A DNA stretch of 64,000 nt from Acidobacteriaceae bacterium (GTDB lineage Bacteria > Acidobacteriota > Terriglobia > Terriglobales > Acidobacteriaceae). The position numbers and the translations under genes are program-made. The stretch is taken from the NCBI GenBank assembly GCA_003170825.1, contig PMYL01000007.1:17731-81730 (forward strand), in the 5' to 3' direction. Below, piece after piece: positions 49,991 to 58,624 of this stretch. The notes under the pieces were generated by a model, which did not search any database, had not been told where the DNA came from, and worked only from the letters and a program-made list of their open reading frames with translations. Every line of letters begins with the position of its first letter. The first letter of the stretch is position 1.

Positions 49991-50709
49991 TGCGGCTTAC
50001 TCCGTGCGACACATAGCCGTGCCGGTTTGAATCCCTTGATAACCACCTCCCGATCGCCCAGACCCGCAACCGCGCACATCCTTCGCCAATCTTCCCGCAC
50101 AAAGGAGCGCGCAATAGAAACAGGGCCGTCGTGCCGCACAAAGTTATGGAGCCCGGCCAACTTTGAGAAGATGCGGAAGGAGTAATAGGAAATCGCGCCG
50201 CGGGATAGATCGTTGATAAACCATCCCAGCTCGGTATGCCGCTCCATCCATTGCAGAAATCGAATCACATCGGCTTCGGCAAGATGGTGTGTGAAGAGGG
50301 AACTGACCACGAGGTGAACTGGCTTCTGTGGCGCATACGCAAATACATCAGCGGTAACCCACTGGATGTTGCTCTCGGCAGCACTGGCCTCCGAGGCGAT
50401 TGCGGTAGCGTCCGCATTCCGGTCGAGGCCGGTCAGTTCCACTTGAACTCCGCGCGCCTTTGCCCATTGCTCAATCCGCCGTAATCCATCTCCGTAGCCA
50501 CAGCCCACATCGAGGATACGAAGCGGATGGGCGTGGGGCGGTAATGCCAATGCGTTGAGCCAATGCAGCATGGGGCGATAGGCCATCAGCCAGCGGTTTG
50601 TCTTGGCAAGATCGCGCAGGCAGGCGCGCAACTCCTCGCGGCTGCAAGGCTCATCCATTCGCTCGGTGAGCTGTGCGCGGCGGCTGAAATCCAGCGTGTT
50701 AGGCAGCAT
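49987..50709 (-). CDS. Class I SAM-dependent methyltransferase of the type III PKS operon
   Basis: 240 aa. The SAM-binding motif I is RILDVGCGYGDGLRRIE, then LTGLDRNADATAIAS (acidic loop of motif II), WVTADVFAYAP and LVVSSLFTHHLAEADVIRFLQWM. It overlaps the polyketide synthase gene by 11 bases at its start and the flavoprotein by four at its end. Tight coupling suggests it methylates the resorcinol or pyrone made by the synthase, as in the srsABC system of Streptomyces. Exact position of methylation cannot be read from sequence. Confidence 0.9.
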   Translation of the reverse strand: MLPNTLDFSRRAQLTERMDEPCSREELRACLRDLAKTNRWLMAYRPMLHWLNALALPPHAHPLRILDVGCGYGDGLRRIEQWAKARGVQVELTGLDRNADATAIASEASAAESNIQWVTADVFAYAPQKPVHLVVSSLFTHHLAEADVIRFLQWMERHTELGWFINDLSRGAISYYSFRIFSKLAGLHNFVRHDGPVSIARSFVREDWRRMCAVAGLGDREVVIKGFKPARLCVARSKPQ

Positions 50710-51769
50710 GGAAGAGCATCGTCTCCGCCGTCAGCCCCGGCCCAAACGACATGGCGCAGCCTTGTTGTCCCGGCTGTGAACGCTGCATCGTCTGCTGTAA
50801 TACAAACATCACCGTTGCAGAAGACATGTTGCCATATCTTGCGAGAACATCACGCGAGCAGGAGAGCGCATTCGCATCCAGTCCCAAGCTCTTCTCGACT
50901 GAGTCGAGAATGGAGCGGCCTCCTGGATGCACTGCCCATAGATCGATCGACAGTGGATCCCTCCCGCGCGTTAATCGCCGGCCCATCTCATTGAGTGCGC
51001 GGCCTATCTCGCCGGGAACCTGTCCTGATAAATGCATGTCGAATCCAAGATCGCCGATGCGCCACGTAATAAGTCGGCTTGCCTCCGGGATAGTAACTGC
51101 CAGAAAACTTTCGATAGCCAGTCCTTCGGGGCGCGCACTTACAAGGCTCGCGGCGCAGCCGTCGGCAAAAAGCAAAAATGAGAGCACTTGCTCGATATCC
51201 TGCGTCTCCTGAAAATGCAGCGTGCAAAGTTCCAGGTTCAACATCAGAACTTTGGCCTCAGGCTCAGAACGAATGATGTGATGAGCTGACTTCAAAGCAT
51301 TGATCGCAGCGTAGCAGCCCATGAAGCCGATCATGGTGCGTTCAACCGAAGGATCGAGTTTTAAGTGGTTCACCACCTCGAAGTCCAGGCCCGGCGCGTA
51401 GAGTCCCGTGCACGAGGTTACAATCACATGCGTAATGCCGCGCCGCTCTTCTTCGGTTAGCGCAAGTTTGTCGAGAGCGCATTGCGCAAGTTGTGGAGCA
51501 AAGCGCTCGAACAACTGCATGCGGCGCGCTGTTGGTGGAAAGTCGCTCCGCCCATAGAGATCTTCCACATCCTTCCAGGAACCGTCTGGAGAGGTGAAGG
51601 GTTGCAGGAAGGAGTAACGGTGTTCAATGGCCGAAAGGCGCGCCATGCGGCGAAAGAGATTGCGCACCGTGCCCTCGGCGAGCATGCTGGCGGCAAAATC
51701 GATGAAGGCGCCATGAACATCGTGGGGAGGAACTGCTGTCGAAATGCGATTAATGTATGCGGTCGTCAT
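50699..51769 (-). CDS. Type III polyketide synthase (chalcone/stilbene synthase family)
   Basis: 356 aa. Catalytic triad complete: Cys152 (MIGFMGCYAAIN), His281 (WAVHPGGRSILD), Asn314 (RYGNMSSATV). The thiolase fold is whole, and VTSCTGLYAPGLDF shows the typical active-site loop. These homodimers extend an acyl-CoA starter with malonyl-CoA and cyclise to alkylresorcinols or alkylpyrones. First gene of a three-gene operon with a methyltransferase and an FAD enzyme. GGAG-type sequence (plus-strand CCTCCTG) lies before the start at 51769. Starter choice and final product are unknown. Confidence 0.95.
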   Translation of the reverse strand: MTTAYINRISTAVPPHDVHGAFIDFAASMLAEGTVRNLFRRMARLSAIEHRYSFLQPFTSPDGSWKDVEDLYGRSDFPPTARRMQLFERFAPQLAQCALDKLALTEEERRGITHVIVTSCTGLYAPGLDFEVVNHLKLDPSVERTMIGFMGCYAAINALKSAHHIIRSEPEAKVLMLNLELCTLHFQETQDIEQVLSFLLFADGCAASLVSARPEGLAIESFLAVTIPEASRLITWRIGDLGFDMHLSGQVPGEIGRALNEMGRRLTRGRDPLSIDLWAVHPGGRSILDSVEKSLGLDANALSCSRDVLARYGNMSSATVMFVLQQTMQRSQPGQQGCAMSFGPGLTAETMLFHAA

Positions 51770-52049
51770 TCCGGCCTCCTGCTCTCCAGAACCACCCTAA
51801 GACAATCCACGCAAGAAGATGTCATCCAAATGTAATCCTTGGACAAGGGGAATGATGGGTCGAGAATAAGCTCATGCCAGCCTTGAGAAGGACTGCCGAA
51901 CGATCATGTACCGGCGCGGATTAAGTCTGGAACGACTGCTTGCGGTCAGCGCTGTCAACCACCCGCGAGAGTATTCCGCCAATGTGGAGAGCCGCTGAGC
52001 GCCAGCGGCAGAGACGCAGACGCCCAATAGCTCCTCTGTGTGACGGACC

Positions 52050-53171
52050 TCAGATGCGCATCGGCATCAGCACATAGCGGTACTTGTACTCCGCATCCGG
52101 GTCCTCGGGCCGCATCTGCCCCGCGGATTGCGAGTCCTTGAACTCCAGCCGCACCTCGCCCTCGTTGCCCAGGGCCTTCAGGAAGTCCAGAATGTAGCCG
52201 GAGTTGAAGCCCACCACGATGGGATCCCCCGCGTACGGCGTATCGATGGTGTCTTCGCTCTCGCCGGATTCCGTGGAGTTGGCGCTGATTTTAAGCTCGT
52301 TGCTCTCCAGGCGCAGACGGATGGCGCCCGAGCGTTCGTCGGCGAATTGGGCCACGCGCTGGATGGCCGCCGAAAGCTCGCTGGACCGGACCACGGCGAA
52401 TTTGGTGTTGTCGCGCGGCATCACCGCCTCGAAGTTCGGGAATTGCCCGGAGAGCTTGCGCGTGCTCAGGACGCGATGGCCCACGCGGAAGAACAGGGTG
52501 TGCTCGTCGTCGGCAAACTCCACCTTTTCGGCGTCGGTGGCCGACAACAATTGCTGCAACTCCTGCAAGGCCTTGCGCGGAATGAGCACGCGCTTCTCGC
52601 CGCTGATGCCCTCAAGAACCTCGTTCGGCTTCTCGACAAACGAGAGCCGGTGGCCGTCGGTAGCCACCATGGCCAGCGACTCCGCCTTGATCACCAGCAG
52701 CGCGCCGTTCAGCGTATAGCGCGACTCCTCGTTCGAGATGGCGAAGATGGTGCGCGCGATGAGCGTCTTTAACGCCAATAGCGAGATGCTGGTCGCCGCT
52801 ACGGCGGGGAACTCCGGCACCTGCGGATAGTTGGCCCGCGCCATGCCCACCATCTTTGTATTCGACCGACCCGATCGAATCTGTACCCAGTGGTTCTCAA
52901 GCAGCTTGATCGAGATGTCGCCCTCGGGCAGCAGCTTGATGTAGTCGTATAGTTTGCGCGCGGGAATGGTGCAGGCGCCCGGCTTCTTCACCTTCACCTC
53001 GGCGCTGGTCCTGATCGCCTGATCGAGGTCGGTAGCGGTGATGTTCAACCGGTCACCCTCCGCCTCGATAAGAAAGTTCGACAGAATCGGAATGGTAGTC
53101 TTGCGCTCTACCACGCTCTGTGTCGCGGTAAGCTCCTTCACCAGGTTCTCGCGGCTTACGATAATCTCCAT
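52050..53171 (-). CDS. dnaN: DNA polymerase III beta subunit (sliding clamp)
   Basis: 373 aa from ATG 53171, where the family begins (MEIIVSRENLVKEL) and AGGGGG lies six bases upstream. A 17-residue longer form (ATG 53222, MPIVETDAEK) has its own possible RBS. Three clamp domains are present: the first (1-120) with ERKTTIPILSNFLIEA, the second with VATDGHRLSFVEKP, the third ending YKYRYVLMPMRI, which provides the C-terminal part of the client-binding pocket. dnaA, usual neighbour upstream, is absent; the upstream region is long and may hold the origin. Confidence 0.97.
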   Translation of the reverse strand: MEIIVSRENLVKELTATQSVVERKTTIPILSNFLIEAEGDRLNITATDLDQAIRTSAEVKVKKPGACTIPARKLYDYIKLLPEGDISIKLLENHWVQIRSGRSNTKMVGMARANYPQVPEFPAVAATSISLLALKTLIARTIFAISNEESRYTLNGALLVIKAESLAMVATDGHRLSFVEKPNEVLEGISGEKRVLIPRKALQELQQLLSATDAEKVEFADDEHTLFFRVGHRVLSTRKLSGQFPNFEAVMPRDNTKFAVVRSSELSAAIQRVAQFADERSGAIRLRLESNELKISANSTESGESEDTIDTPYAGDPIVVGFNSGYILDFLKALGNEGEVRLEFKDSQSAGQMRPEDPDAEYKYRYVLMPMRI

Positions 53172-53222
53172 CGCTGCCCCCTGTGCGGCCGGCTTCTCTG
53201 CATCTGTTTCCACGATCGGCAT

Positions 53223-53972
53223 AGGCCCACCCTCGCTTCAGAAGCCAAATTTCTGCACTGGCCACACTCTACAACACATAGTGGCCAAGTGGATATGGCT
53301 GTCTTTTCTTCTTCTTGATTGTATTCACCTCCGCATTAAAGTGTGCGTGGAAAACAGGGTTGTTTCTCTGGATACCGAAAACCGCTCCTGCTGAATCGCT
53401 CAACGGGTGTTTGCTTATGAACAACGTGCGGCGAAGGATTGGTTTTTGAGCGTTTGTCCGTTTGGTGCGACGGGGAGTGGGGAAAACAGTAGGAGATTAA
53501 AAGAAAAGACAGTAGTACCCGTAGTTCAGGCTGGAAAAGTGGAAATTCATCCGAAATGACTATGGGGGCAGCGACTTGACAGGCTGTCTGGTTTTCTAAA
53601 TCGACGCTGTGGAATTCAGGAGTTCTGGAAATTCAGCATCGGAGTTGCATCAGGAGGCCCCTGTTTCCCACGGCTCCCACAGGCAACCCCGAAAGGCCTG
53701 TGTAAAGCCGATGATTTGTGTGAAAAGTATGTCTAAGACCGTAGGGAACAAGGGGTTGGAGAAGCCTCGCCCTCCACAGGAAACCCCCTCCACACTTTGC
53801 ACAAAGCAGAGCGACGAGGAGGATGATCTCGCTGCAGGCTGCTGGATTCCCGTCCAAGTTTGCCGGATCGACAGCTTCCCATTCCAGCACCGAACCGGTC
53901 CCGAAATTTATTGTGACAAAGGAAATAGAAGTCCATGGCTCGTAGACTTGGCTGGAAGGAAGAGCTTCGATC
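53223..53972. other. Long non-coding region upstream of dnaN, candidate replication origin
   Basis: ~750 bases without a convincing gene. The part 53270-53620 is less GC-rich than elsewhere and holds T- and A-rich tracts (TCTTTTCTTCTTCTTG, GATTAAAAGAAAAG). Seven motifs resembling TGTGGATAA, all on the plus strand, occur near 53289 (AGTGGATAT), 53347 (CGTGGAAAA), 53367, 53477, 53531, 53538 and 53609 (TGTGGAATT). None is a perfect DnaA box. Location beside dnaN supports an origin role, but this is inference. Confidence 0.4.
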
Positions 53973-54785
53973 ATGACCATCGATGTTGGGCGTTTGGAAG
54001 ACCAACTCCTGCAGATGTCCGCGGAAGGCGCGCCGGGCCGGGAGTTTTGCGAGGCGATCTCTGAGCTGGCAAGAACCGGCCGCTTTGCGCAGTTGCGAGA
54101 CGTGCTGCCCGGCATCGTCTACGACGAGCTTTGGGCGCGCTACCAGCAGGCCCCCGCGGCCTTTGTGGCTGGATGGCGGATGCTGGCGCAGGAGATGCGG
54201 CAGGGGTTTGTGCAGCACGCGCGGCAGCGGCTGACCTCGCTGACGAAGCTGCAATATGCCGGGTACGAAGGGCCCACGCCGGCGTGGCAGGAGATTCAAC
54301 GCGCCCTGGATGGCCAGCAGAACGACCTCCTGCGCGCGGCCTTCGCCATGGAGTTGCTGGAGGTGGTAGAACCTGCCGTGTTGCGGGCGACTCACCTGCG
54401 CGAGTGCGTGGTTGCCTCGCCCAGCTCAGAGGAGGCTGACCGCTACCTTGACGAGGCCACCCGCTGCTATTTCTTCGGTCTCTTTACCGCCTGCGCCGTC
54501 ATGTGCCGTTCGGTGCTCGAAGAGGCCATCAAGCAAAAACTGCCCCCCACGCTTATCCGCCTGATCCGCACCCGCTACCGCAACACCGCCACCCTGGGCA
54601 ACCTGCTGCACGAGGTGAACAACAATCTGCAGCTCACAGGCATCGATGCAGACTTTCCCCGCGTCGCCAACCAGGTGAACGACGCCGGCAAGAAGGCCGT
54701 GCACCAGGGTCTTCTCTCCGAGGATGAGGCGCGGGTTTGCCTGCAAAACGCGCGCCAGGCCCTGCAACTGCTGTTGCGGCAGTGA
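53973..54785 (+). CDS. DUF4145-like (HEPN-fold) protein
   Basis: 270 aa, all-helical. Residues ~1-150 are of unknown type (RLEDQLLQMSAEGAPGREF, VLPGIVYDELWARYQQAP). Residues ~150-270 follow the DUF4145/HEPN pattern: EADRYLDEATRCYFFGLFTACAVMCRSVLEEAIKQKL, then VNDAGKKAVHQGLLSEDEARVCLQNARQALQLLL. DUF4145 domains occur in restriction and defence proteins but also alone. The Rx4-6H nuclease motif is not clearly present. Divergent from dnaN across the 800-base non-coding region. Function unknown. Confidence 0.65.
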   Translation: MTIDVGRLEDQLLQMSAEGAPGREFCEAISELARTGRFAQLRDVLPGIVYDELWARYQQAPAAFVAGWRMLAQEMRQGFVQHARQRLTSLTKLQYAGYEGPTPAWQEIQRALDGQQNDLLRAAFAMELLEVVEPAVLRATHLRECVVASPSSEEADRYLDEATRCYFFGLFTACAVMCRSVLEEAIKQKLPPTLIRLIRTRYRNTATLGNLLHEVNNNLQLTGIDADFPRVANQVNDAGKKAVHQGLLSEDEARVCLQNARQALQLLLRQ

Positions 54786-54896
54786 GTCCGTCATGCCACT
54801 GACAGGACAGTTTCTGGATTGGCGACGATTCGGACAATGCTCGCTGCGAACACCGGTCAAGGCAAGGGGAGCCAGTTCTGAAAGGACGGTCGAGCA

Positions 54897-55403
54897 TTAA
54901 CTCACTGTGGGGAAAACTGCGGAGTCCGACGGGATCGAATTCTCGCGCCGGTTTAGTCTTCTCTCATATCGCAAGAGCAGATAGCCAGCTCCAGTAAAGA
55001 AGGCTCCAAGCCCGGCGCATAGCATGGTGACGAACCATATCTGCCAGAACGAATTCAGCTTTGCAGATGCAGGGTCCGTTCTGAGGTACAGGACACGTAC
55101 AGTTTGCCCGACTTCAAAGCCGGGAGGGTTGGTAGCAACGCTGGACATCACGGTGTAGGTGCGTCCGTCCTCTGCCTTGAAGGTGAAGCTAGGAGCGTAG
55201 TTGATTGTGCTGTCCTCTTGATTCGAGACAACAGATAAGCCGACGATCGTTCCTTCAATTGAGGCGCTTCGGTAGAACCAGACGGACGTGTAAGCACCGA
55301 ATCCGCAGGCTGCCGCGATTGTGGCGAGGCCGCAAAAAAGCCAAGCCCGGCAGAATGTCCATAGAATTCGTCTAAGGAGCCTGTGTAGTCTTGTTCTTGG
55401 CAT
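54897..55403 (-). CDS. DUF3592 membrane protein
   Basis: 168 aa from the ATG at 55403; a longer frame up to 55475 has no better support. Two membrane helices (AWLFCGLATIAAACGFGAYTSVWFY and IWFVTMLCAGLGAFFTGAGYLLL) flank a ~70-residue extracytoplasmic beta domain (ASIEGTIVGLSVV, YAPSFTFKAEDGRTYTV, GQTVRVLYLRTDPASAKL). This is the DUF3592 pattern, where VxVLY.P.DP..A is typical. Role unknown. It stands between DUF4145-like and folC genes. Confidence 0.82.
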   Translation of the reverse strand: MPRTRLHRLLRRILWTFCRAWLFCGLATIAAACGFGAYTSVWFYRSASIEGTIVGLSVVSNQEDSTINYAPSFTFKAEDGRTYTVMSSVATNPPGFEVGQTVRVLYLRTDPASAKLNSFWQIWFVTMLCAGLGAFFTGAGYLLLRYERRLNRRENSIPSDSAVFPTVS

Positions 55404-55524
55404 ACTCGCAAAATACCACGATGGATCCCCGTGCAACCATTCTGCTGTATCACCGGCAAACCGGAAACTGGTCAACCCGGCCCATCCCCAACAATTGCCA
55501 TGCGCCTTCTATACTGATCTTTCC

Positions 55525-56868
55525 ATGTCCTATACCGCGGCCATCGATCAACTGAATGCAATGGCGCCGGAGCTCTACACGCGCTCAGGCCAGCCACGGC
55601 GCAAATTCTCGCTCGAAGAGATTCGCATCCTGCTCTCCGTCCTCGGCGATCCGCATCGCCGCTTTCCCTCCGTGCTGATCGCCGGAACCAACGGCAAGGG
55701 CTCGACGGCCGCCACGCTGGCTTCTATCCTCACCGCCTCCGAACTGCGCGCCGGCCTCTACACGTCGCCCCACCTGGCACGCGCCAACGAGCGCATCCGC
55801 CTGGGCCCCGTCGAAATCGCCGACGATGTCTTTGCCGCTCTCTACTTTCGCGTCCACGATGCCGCGCAGCAACTGGTGCTCGATGGCCGGCTCCCACAGC
55901 TCCCCAGTTTCTTCGAGATTCTCACCGCGCAGGCGCTTTTGTACTTTGCCCAGGCGCGCGTCGACATTGCGGTGCTAGAAGTTGGCATGGGCGGGCGGCT
56001 GGACGCGACCAACATCGTCGATCCGCTCATCTCGGTCATTACCGACATCTCGCTCGATCACACCGAGTGGCTGGGCTCGACCATCGCCGCCATCACGCGG
56101 GAAAAGGCCGGCATTCTGCGCCCTCGCGGAACCCTGATTACCCTGCCGCAGCACCCTGAAGCCAACCAGGTTCTCGGCGAGGTGGCGGCCGGGCTGGACG
56201 TGCGCGGAGTGAGCGCGGCGCCCTATATGCCGCCCATCGGAGCCGGCACGGCTGGTCCTTACTTCGTCGAGGCTCTCGGCGCCGCCATCGAGGTGGATTC
56301 CCCGCTTATTGGCGCCCATCAGCATCGCAACCTGGCGTTGGCCATCGCAGCGGCCGTGGAGTTGGCCGGCAACCATGGTTTTCCGATTACACCGGCCGCC
56401 ATCGCGTCCGGCATTCGGCAGACCCGCTGGCCGGCCCGCTTCGAGCGCATCCGGAGAGACGGCGTGGAATGGATTCTCGACGTGGCGCATAATCCCGCCG
56501 GAGCCTGGGCCCTGCGCGCCAGCCTGAACGCCGGCCTGACCGGCGCTCTGGGAGACGGCAGGCCGCGGGCGCTCATCTTCAGTTGCCTGCGCGACAAGCC
56601 GGTCGCGGAGATGGCGCAAATCCTCTTTCCGCTCTTTGAGCAGGTGATCATCCCGCCCATCCATACTGCCCGCGCCGCTGCCCTGAACGACCTTTTGGCC
56701 GCGGCCTGCGCCACGGGAACTCCTGCAGTCGCCGCCGAATCGGTCGGCCAGGCCCTGCAACTTGCAGAGGAGCGCGCGCGGGGCGGCGTCATCGTGGTCT
56801 CCGGATCGGTGTACCTGGTTGGCGAGGCGCGTACCCTGCTGCTCGCCGAAAAGGGGGTACAAGCGTGA
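55525..56868 (+). CDS. folC: Bifunctional folylpolyglutamate synthase / dihydrofolate synthase
   Basis: 447 aa from ATG 55525. Mur-ligase-like enzyme that adds glutamate to dihydropteroate or reduced folates. P-loop in VLIAGTNGKGSTAATLA, then YTSPHLARANERIRL, LEVGMGGRLDATNIV, SLDHTEWLGSTIAAITREKAGI, GAHQHRNLALAIAA and LDVAHNPAGAWAL. All Mur-ligase motifs are intact. The stop overlaps the plsC start (GTGA at 56865). Belongs to the same folate pathway as pabBC elsewhere in the window. Confidence 0.96.
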   Translation: MSYTAAIDQLNAMAPELYTRSGQPRRKFSLEEIRILLSVLGDPHRRFPSVLIAGTNGKGSTAATLASILTASELRAGLYTSPHLARANERIRLGPVEIADDVFAALYFRVHDAAQQLVLDGRLPQLPSFFEILTAQALLYFAQARVDIAVLEVGMGGRLDATNIVDPLISVITDISLDHTEWLGSTIAAITREKAGILRPRGTLITLPQHPEANQVLGEVAAGLDVRGVSAAPYMPPIGAGTAGPYFVEALGAAIEVDSPLIGAHQHRNLALAIAAAVELAGNHGFPITPAAIASGIRQTRWPARFERIRRDGVEWILDVAHNPAGAWALRASLNAGLTGALGDGRPRALIFSCLRDKPVAEMAQILFPLFEQVIIPPIHTARAAALNDLLAAACATGTPAVAAESVGQALQLAEERARGGVIVVSGSVYLVGEARTLLLAEKGVQA

Positions 56869-57659
56869 ACCGGCGGCCAAATCCGCTGCCCAGGCTCTAC
56901 CGCTGGCGCACCAACCTGATCCACGTCCCGGTCATGGCTGTGGTTACGGCCGTTTGCGGTTCGATTTCGTTGCTGGTGTCCTTCGTAGATAAGCGCGGGC
57001 GCGCACAGCACCGTATCGCGCGGATCTGGGCACGGGCCTTGGTATGGGGCACCGGCTGCTCGCTCACTGTCCGCGGGACAGAGAACCTGCGCAAGCATCC
57101 GGTTGCCGTCTACGCCTCCAACCACACCTCCTACATGGATACGCCGGTGATCTTTGCCGCGCTGCCCTTCCAGTTTCGCATTCTTGCCAAGAAGGAATTG
57201 TGGCCTATCGCATTCATAGGATGGTACTTAGATCGCTCTGGGCAGATTCCGATCGATACCCGCAACCCGCGCGCCACGCTCTCCAGCCTGGGCGTCGGCG
57301 TCAAGGCCCTGCGCTCCGGCATGCCGATCTTCGTCTTCCCCGAGGGCGGGCGGACATCCACCGGCGAACTGCGGCCGTTCCTCTCCGGCGCTGCCTACCT
57401 GGCCATTCGCGCGCAAGTGCCGCTCGTGCCTATCGCGCTCAAGGGAGTCTACGATCTGCTGCCGATTCACGCCCACCACTTTTACCCGGGAGAACTGACG
57501 CTCACTGTGGGCGAGCCGATCAAGACGACAGGAATGACCCCGCGCCAGACGGACGCGCTGACCGCGCGACTCCGCGATGCCATCGAAAGCCTCAGGCACT
57601 CGGAGAGCGCAGTCGCCCAGGATTCAGTTGAGGAAGCTGCGGTTCGCGCTGAAGTTTGA
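56865..57659 (+). CDS. plsC: 1-acyl-sn-glycerol-3-phosphate acyltransferase
   Basis: 264 aa, start GTG at 56865 overlapping the folC stop by four bases. Makes phosphatidic acid from lysophosphatidate. NHTSYMD is the HxxxxD catalytic motif (motif I), IPIDTRNP motif II, FPEGGRTSTG motif III, VPLVPIALKG motif IV. An N-terminal hydrophobic segment (VMAVVTAVCGSISLLVSFV) anchors it to the inner membrane. The C-terminal tail is Glu/Ala-rich. Coupled with folC; functional link is not obvious. Confidence 0.93.
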   Translation: MNRRPNPLPRLYRWRTNLIHVPVMAVVTAVCGSISLLVSFVDKRGRAQHRIARIWARALVWGTGCSLTVRGTENLRKHPVAVYASNHTSYMDTPVIFAALPFQFRILAKKELWPIAFIGWYLDRSGQIPIDTRNPRATLSSLGVGVKALRSGMPIFVFPEGGRTSTGELRPFLSGAAYLAIRAQVPLVPIALKGVYDLLPIHAHHFYPGELTLTVGEPIKTTGMTPRQTDALTARLRDAIESLRHSESAVAQDSVEEAAVRAEV

Positions 57660-57720
57660 TTCGGAGCGGCATGAAAATCTCTATCGTGCCGGCCGCATCT
57701 CTCATTACACTGGTGTTTCC

Positions 57721-58512
57721 ATGACCGTCCACATTGCCATCCCCGAGCCCACCGGCAGCGATCCTGTCTACAACGAGCGGTCGTTGCCCCTGTACCTCAC
57801 CGCCCTGGAAGCCGCCGGGGCAACGCCGGTCATCGTGCCGCTGCACGAGCGCCAGGACCGGGTGGCCAGGGTTCTGGCGGAGGTGCAGGGAATACTGCTG
57901 CCGGGCAGCCGTTATGACGTGGACCCGCAAAGATTTGGCGAAGATCCGATCCCTGAGTGCGGTGAGCCCGACCCCGCCCGCACCGCCGTCGACGAGCTCC
58001 TCTTGCAGGACGCCTTCAACCTCCACAAACCCATCCTCGCCATCTGCCACGGCGCCCAGACCTTGAATGTCTGGCGCAACGGGTCGCTGGTTCAAGACCT
58101 CAAGACCTCAGTCAATCATCGGCCGGGCCGGGAAGTTGTCGAGGCGCACCCGGTTCGGATCAGGCAGGGGTCGAGGCTGGCCTCGCTTCTGCCGCCCGGT
58201 GAGCAGGATGAACCTCCGGTCAACTCCAGCCACCATCAGGCGATCCGCCTCCCCGGCGACAATCTCCTGGTGAGTGCGATCTCTCCGGAAGACGGGATCA
58301 TCGAGGGCCTGGAGCTGGATTCGCCCGAGCACTTTGTCCTGGCGGTGCAGTGGCATCCGGAACGGACCTACACGCAGAGCGCCTTTTCCCGCGCCATCTT
58401 TGCTGCCTTTGTAGAATCGGCAAAGGCATGGGAGCCGCGCCGGATTGAAGAGTCCGGGGTCCCCGACGACAGGTCTTCGTCGGCGGGGTGGGATTCGGTC
58501 GCGCCAGAATGA
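57721..58512 (+). CDS. Class I glutamine amidotransferase, PuuD-like (peptidase C26)
   Basis: 263 aa from ATG 57721. Nucleophile Cys109 in ILAICHGAQTLNVWRNGSL, in place of the usual CRG; the His-Glu of the triad is in VLAVQWHPERT. GILLPGSRYDVDPQRFGED is the gamma-glutamyl-GABA hydrolase signature. These enzymes cut gamma-glutamyl bonds in polyamine degradation or related compounds. The last ~20 residues (EESGVPDDRSSSAGWDSVAPE) are not family sequence: a palindromic repeat (58455-58491) is read through to an acquired stop at 58512. Enzyme core is complete. Confidence 0.88.
   Translation: MTVHIAIPEPTGSDPVYNERSLPLYLTALEAAGATPVIVPLHERQDRVARVLAEVQGILLPGSRYDVDPQRFGEDPIPECGEPDPARTAVDELLLQDAFNLHKPILAICHGAQTLNVWRNGSLVQDLKTSVNHRPGREVVEAHPVRIRQGSRLASLLPPGEQDEPPVNSSHHQAIRLPGDNLLVSAISPEDGIIEGLELDSPEHFVLAVQWHPERTYTQSAFSRAIFAAFVESAKAWEPRRIEESGVPDDRSSSAGWDSVAPE
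58455..58491. repeat. Palindromic repeat, family 1, at the 3' end of the amidotransferase gene
   Basis: CGGGGT, then stem CCCCGACGAC, loop AGGTCTTC, stem GTCGGCGGGG (one mismatch), TGGG. The loop is identical to that in the copies at 8294 and 23912. It is read in a different frame from the copy inside pabBC. Confidence 0.8.
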
Positions 58513-58545
58513 ACGTCGTGCCGTGTCTTCCAGAAATAACCGTGC

Positions 58546-58581
58546 CCCATCCTTTCGCCTTTTCCCTGGCGAAAGGGTGGG
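58546..58581. repeat. Palindromic repeat, family 2, upstream of rsmG
   Basis: CCCATCCTTTCGCC (58546-58559) pairs with GGCGAAAGGGTGGG (58568-58581), one wobble, loop of 8. The 3' flank GAAACC is shared with the 21003 copy. Confidence 0.8.
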
Positions 58582-58624
58582 AAACCTCGGATCTCAAACG
58601 GTTCTCTTCACTAGGAGCGAAAGC

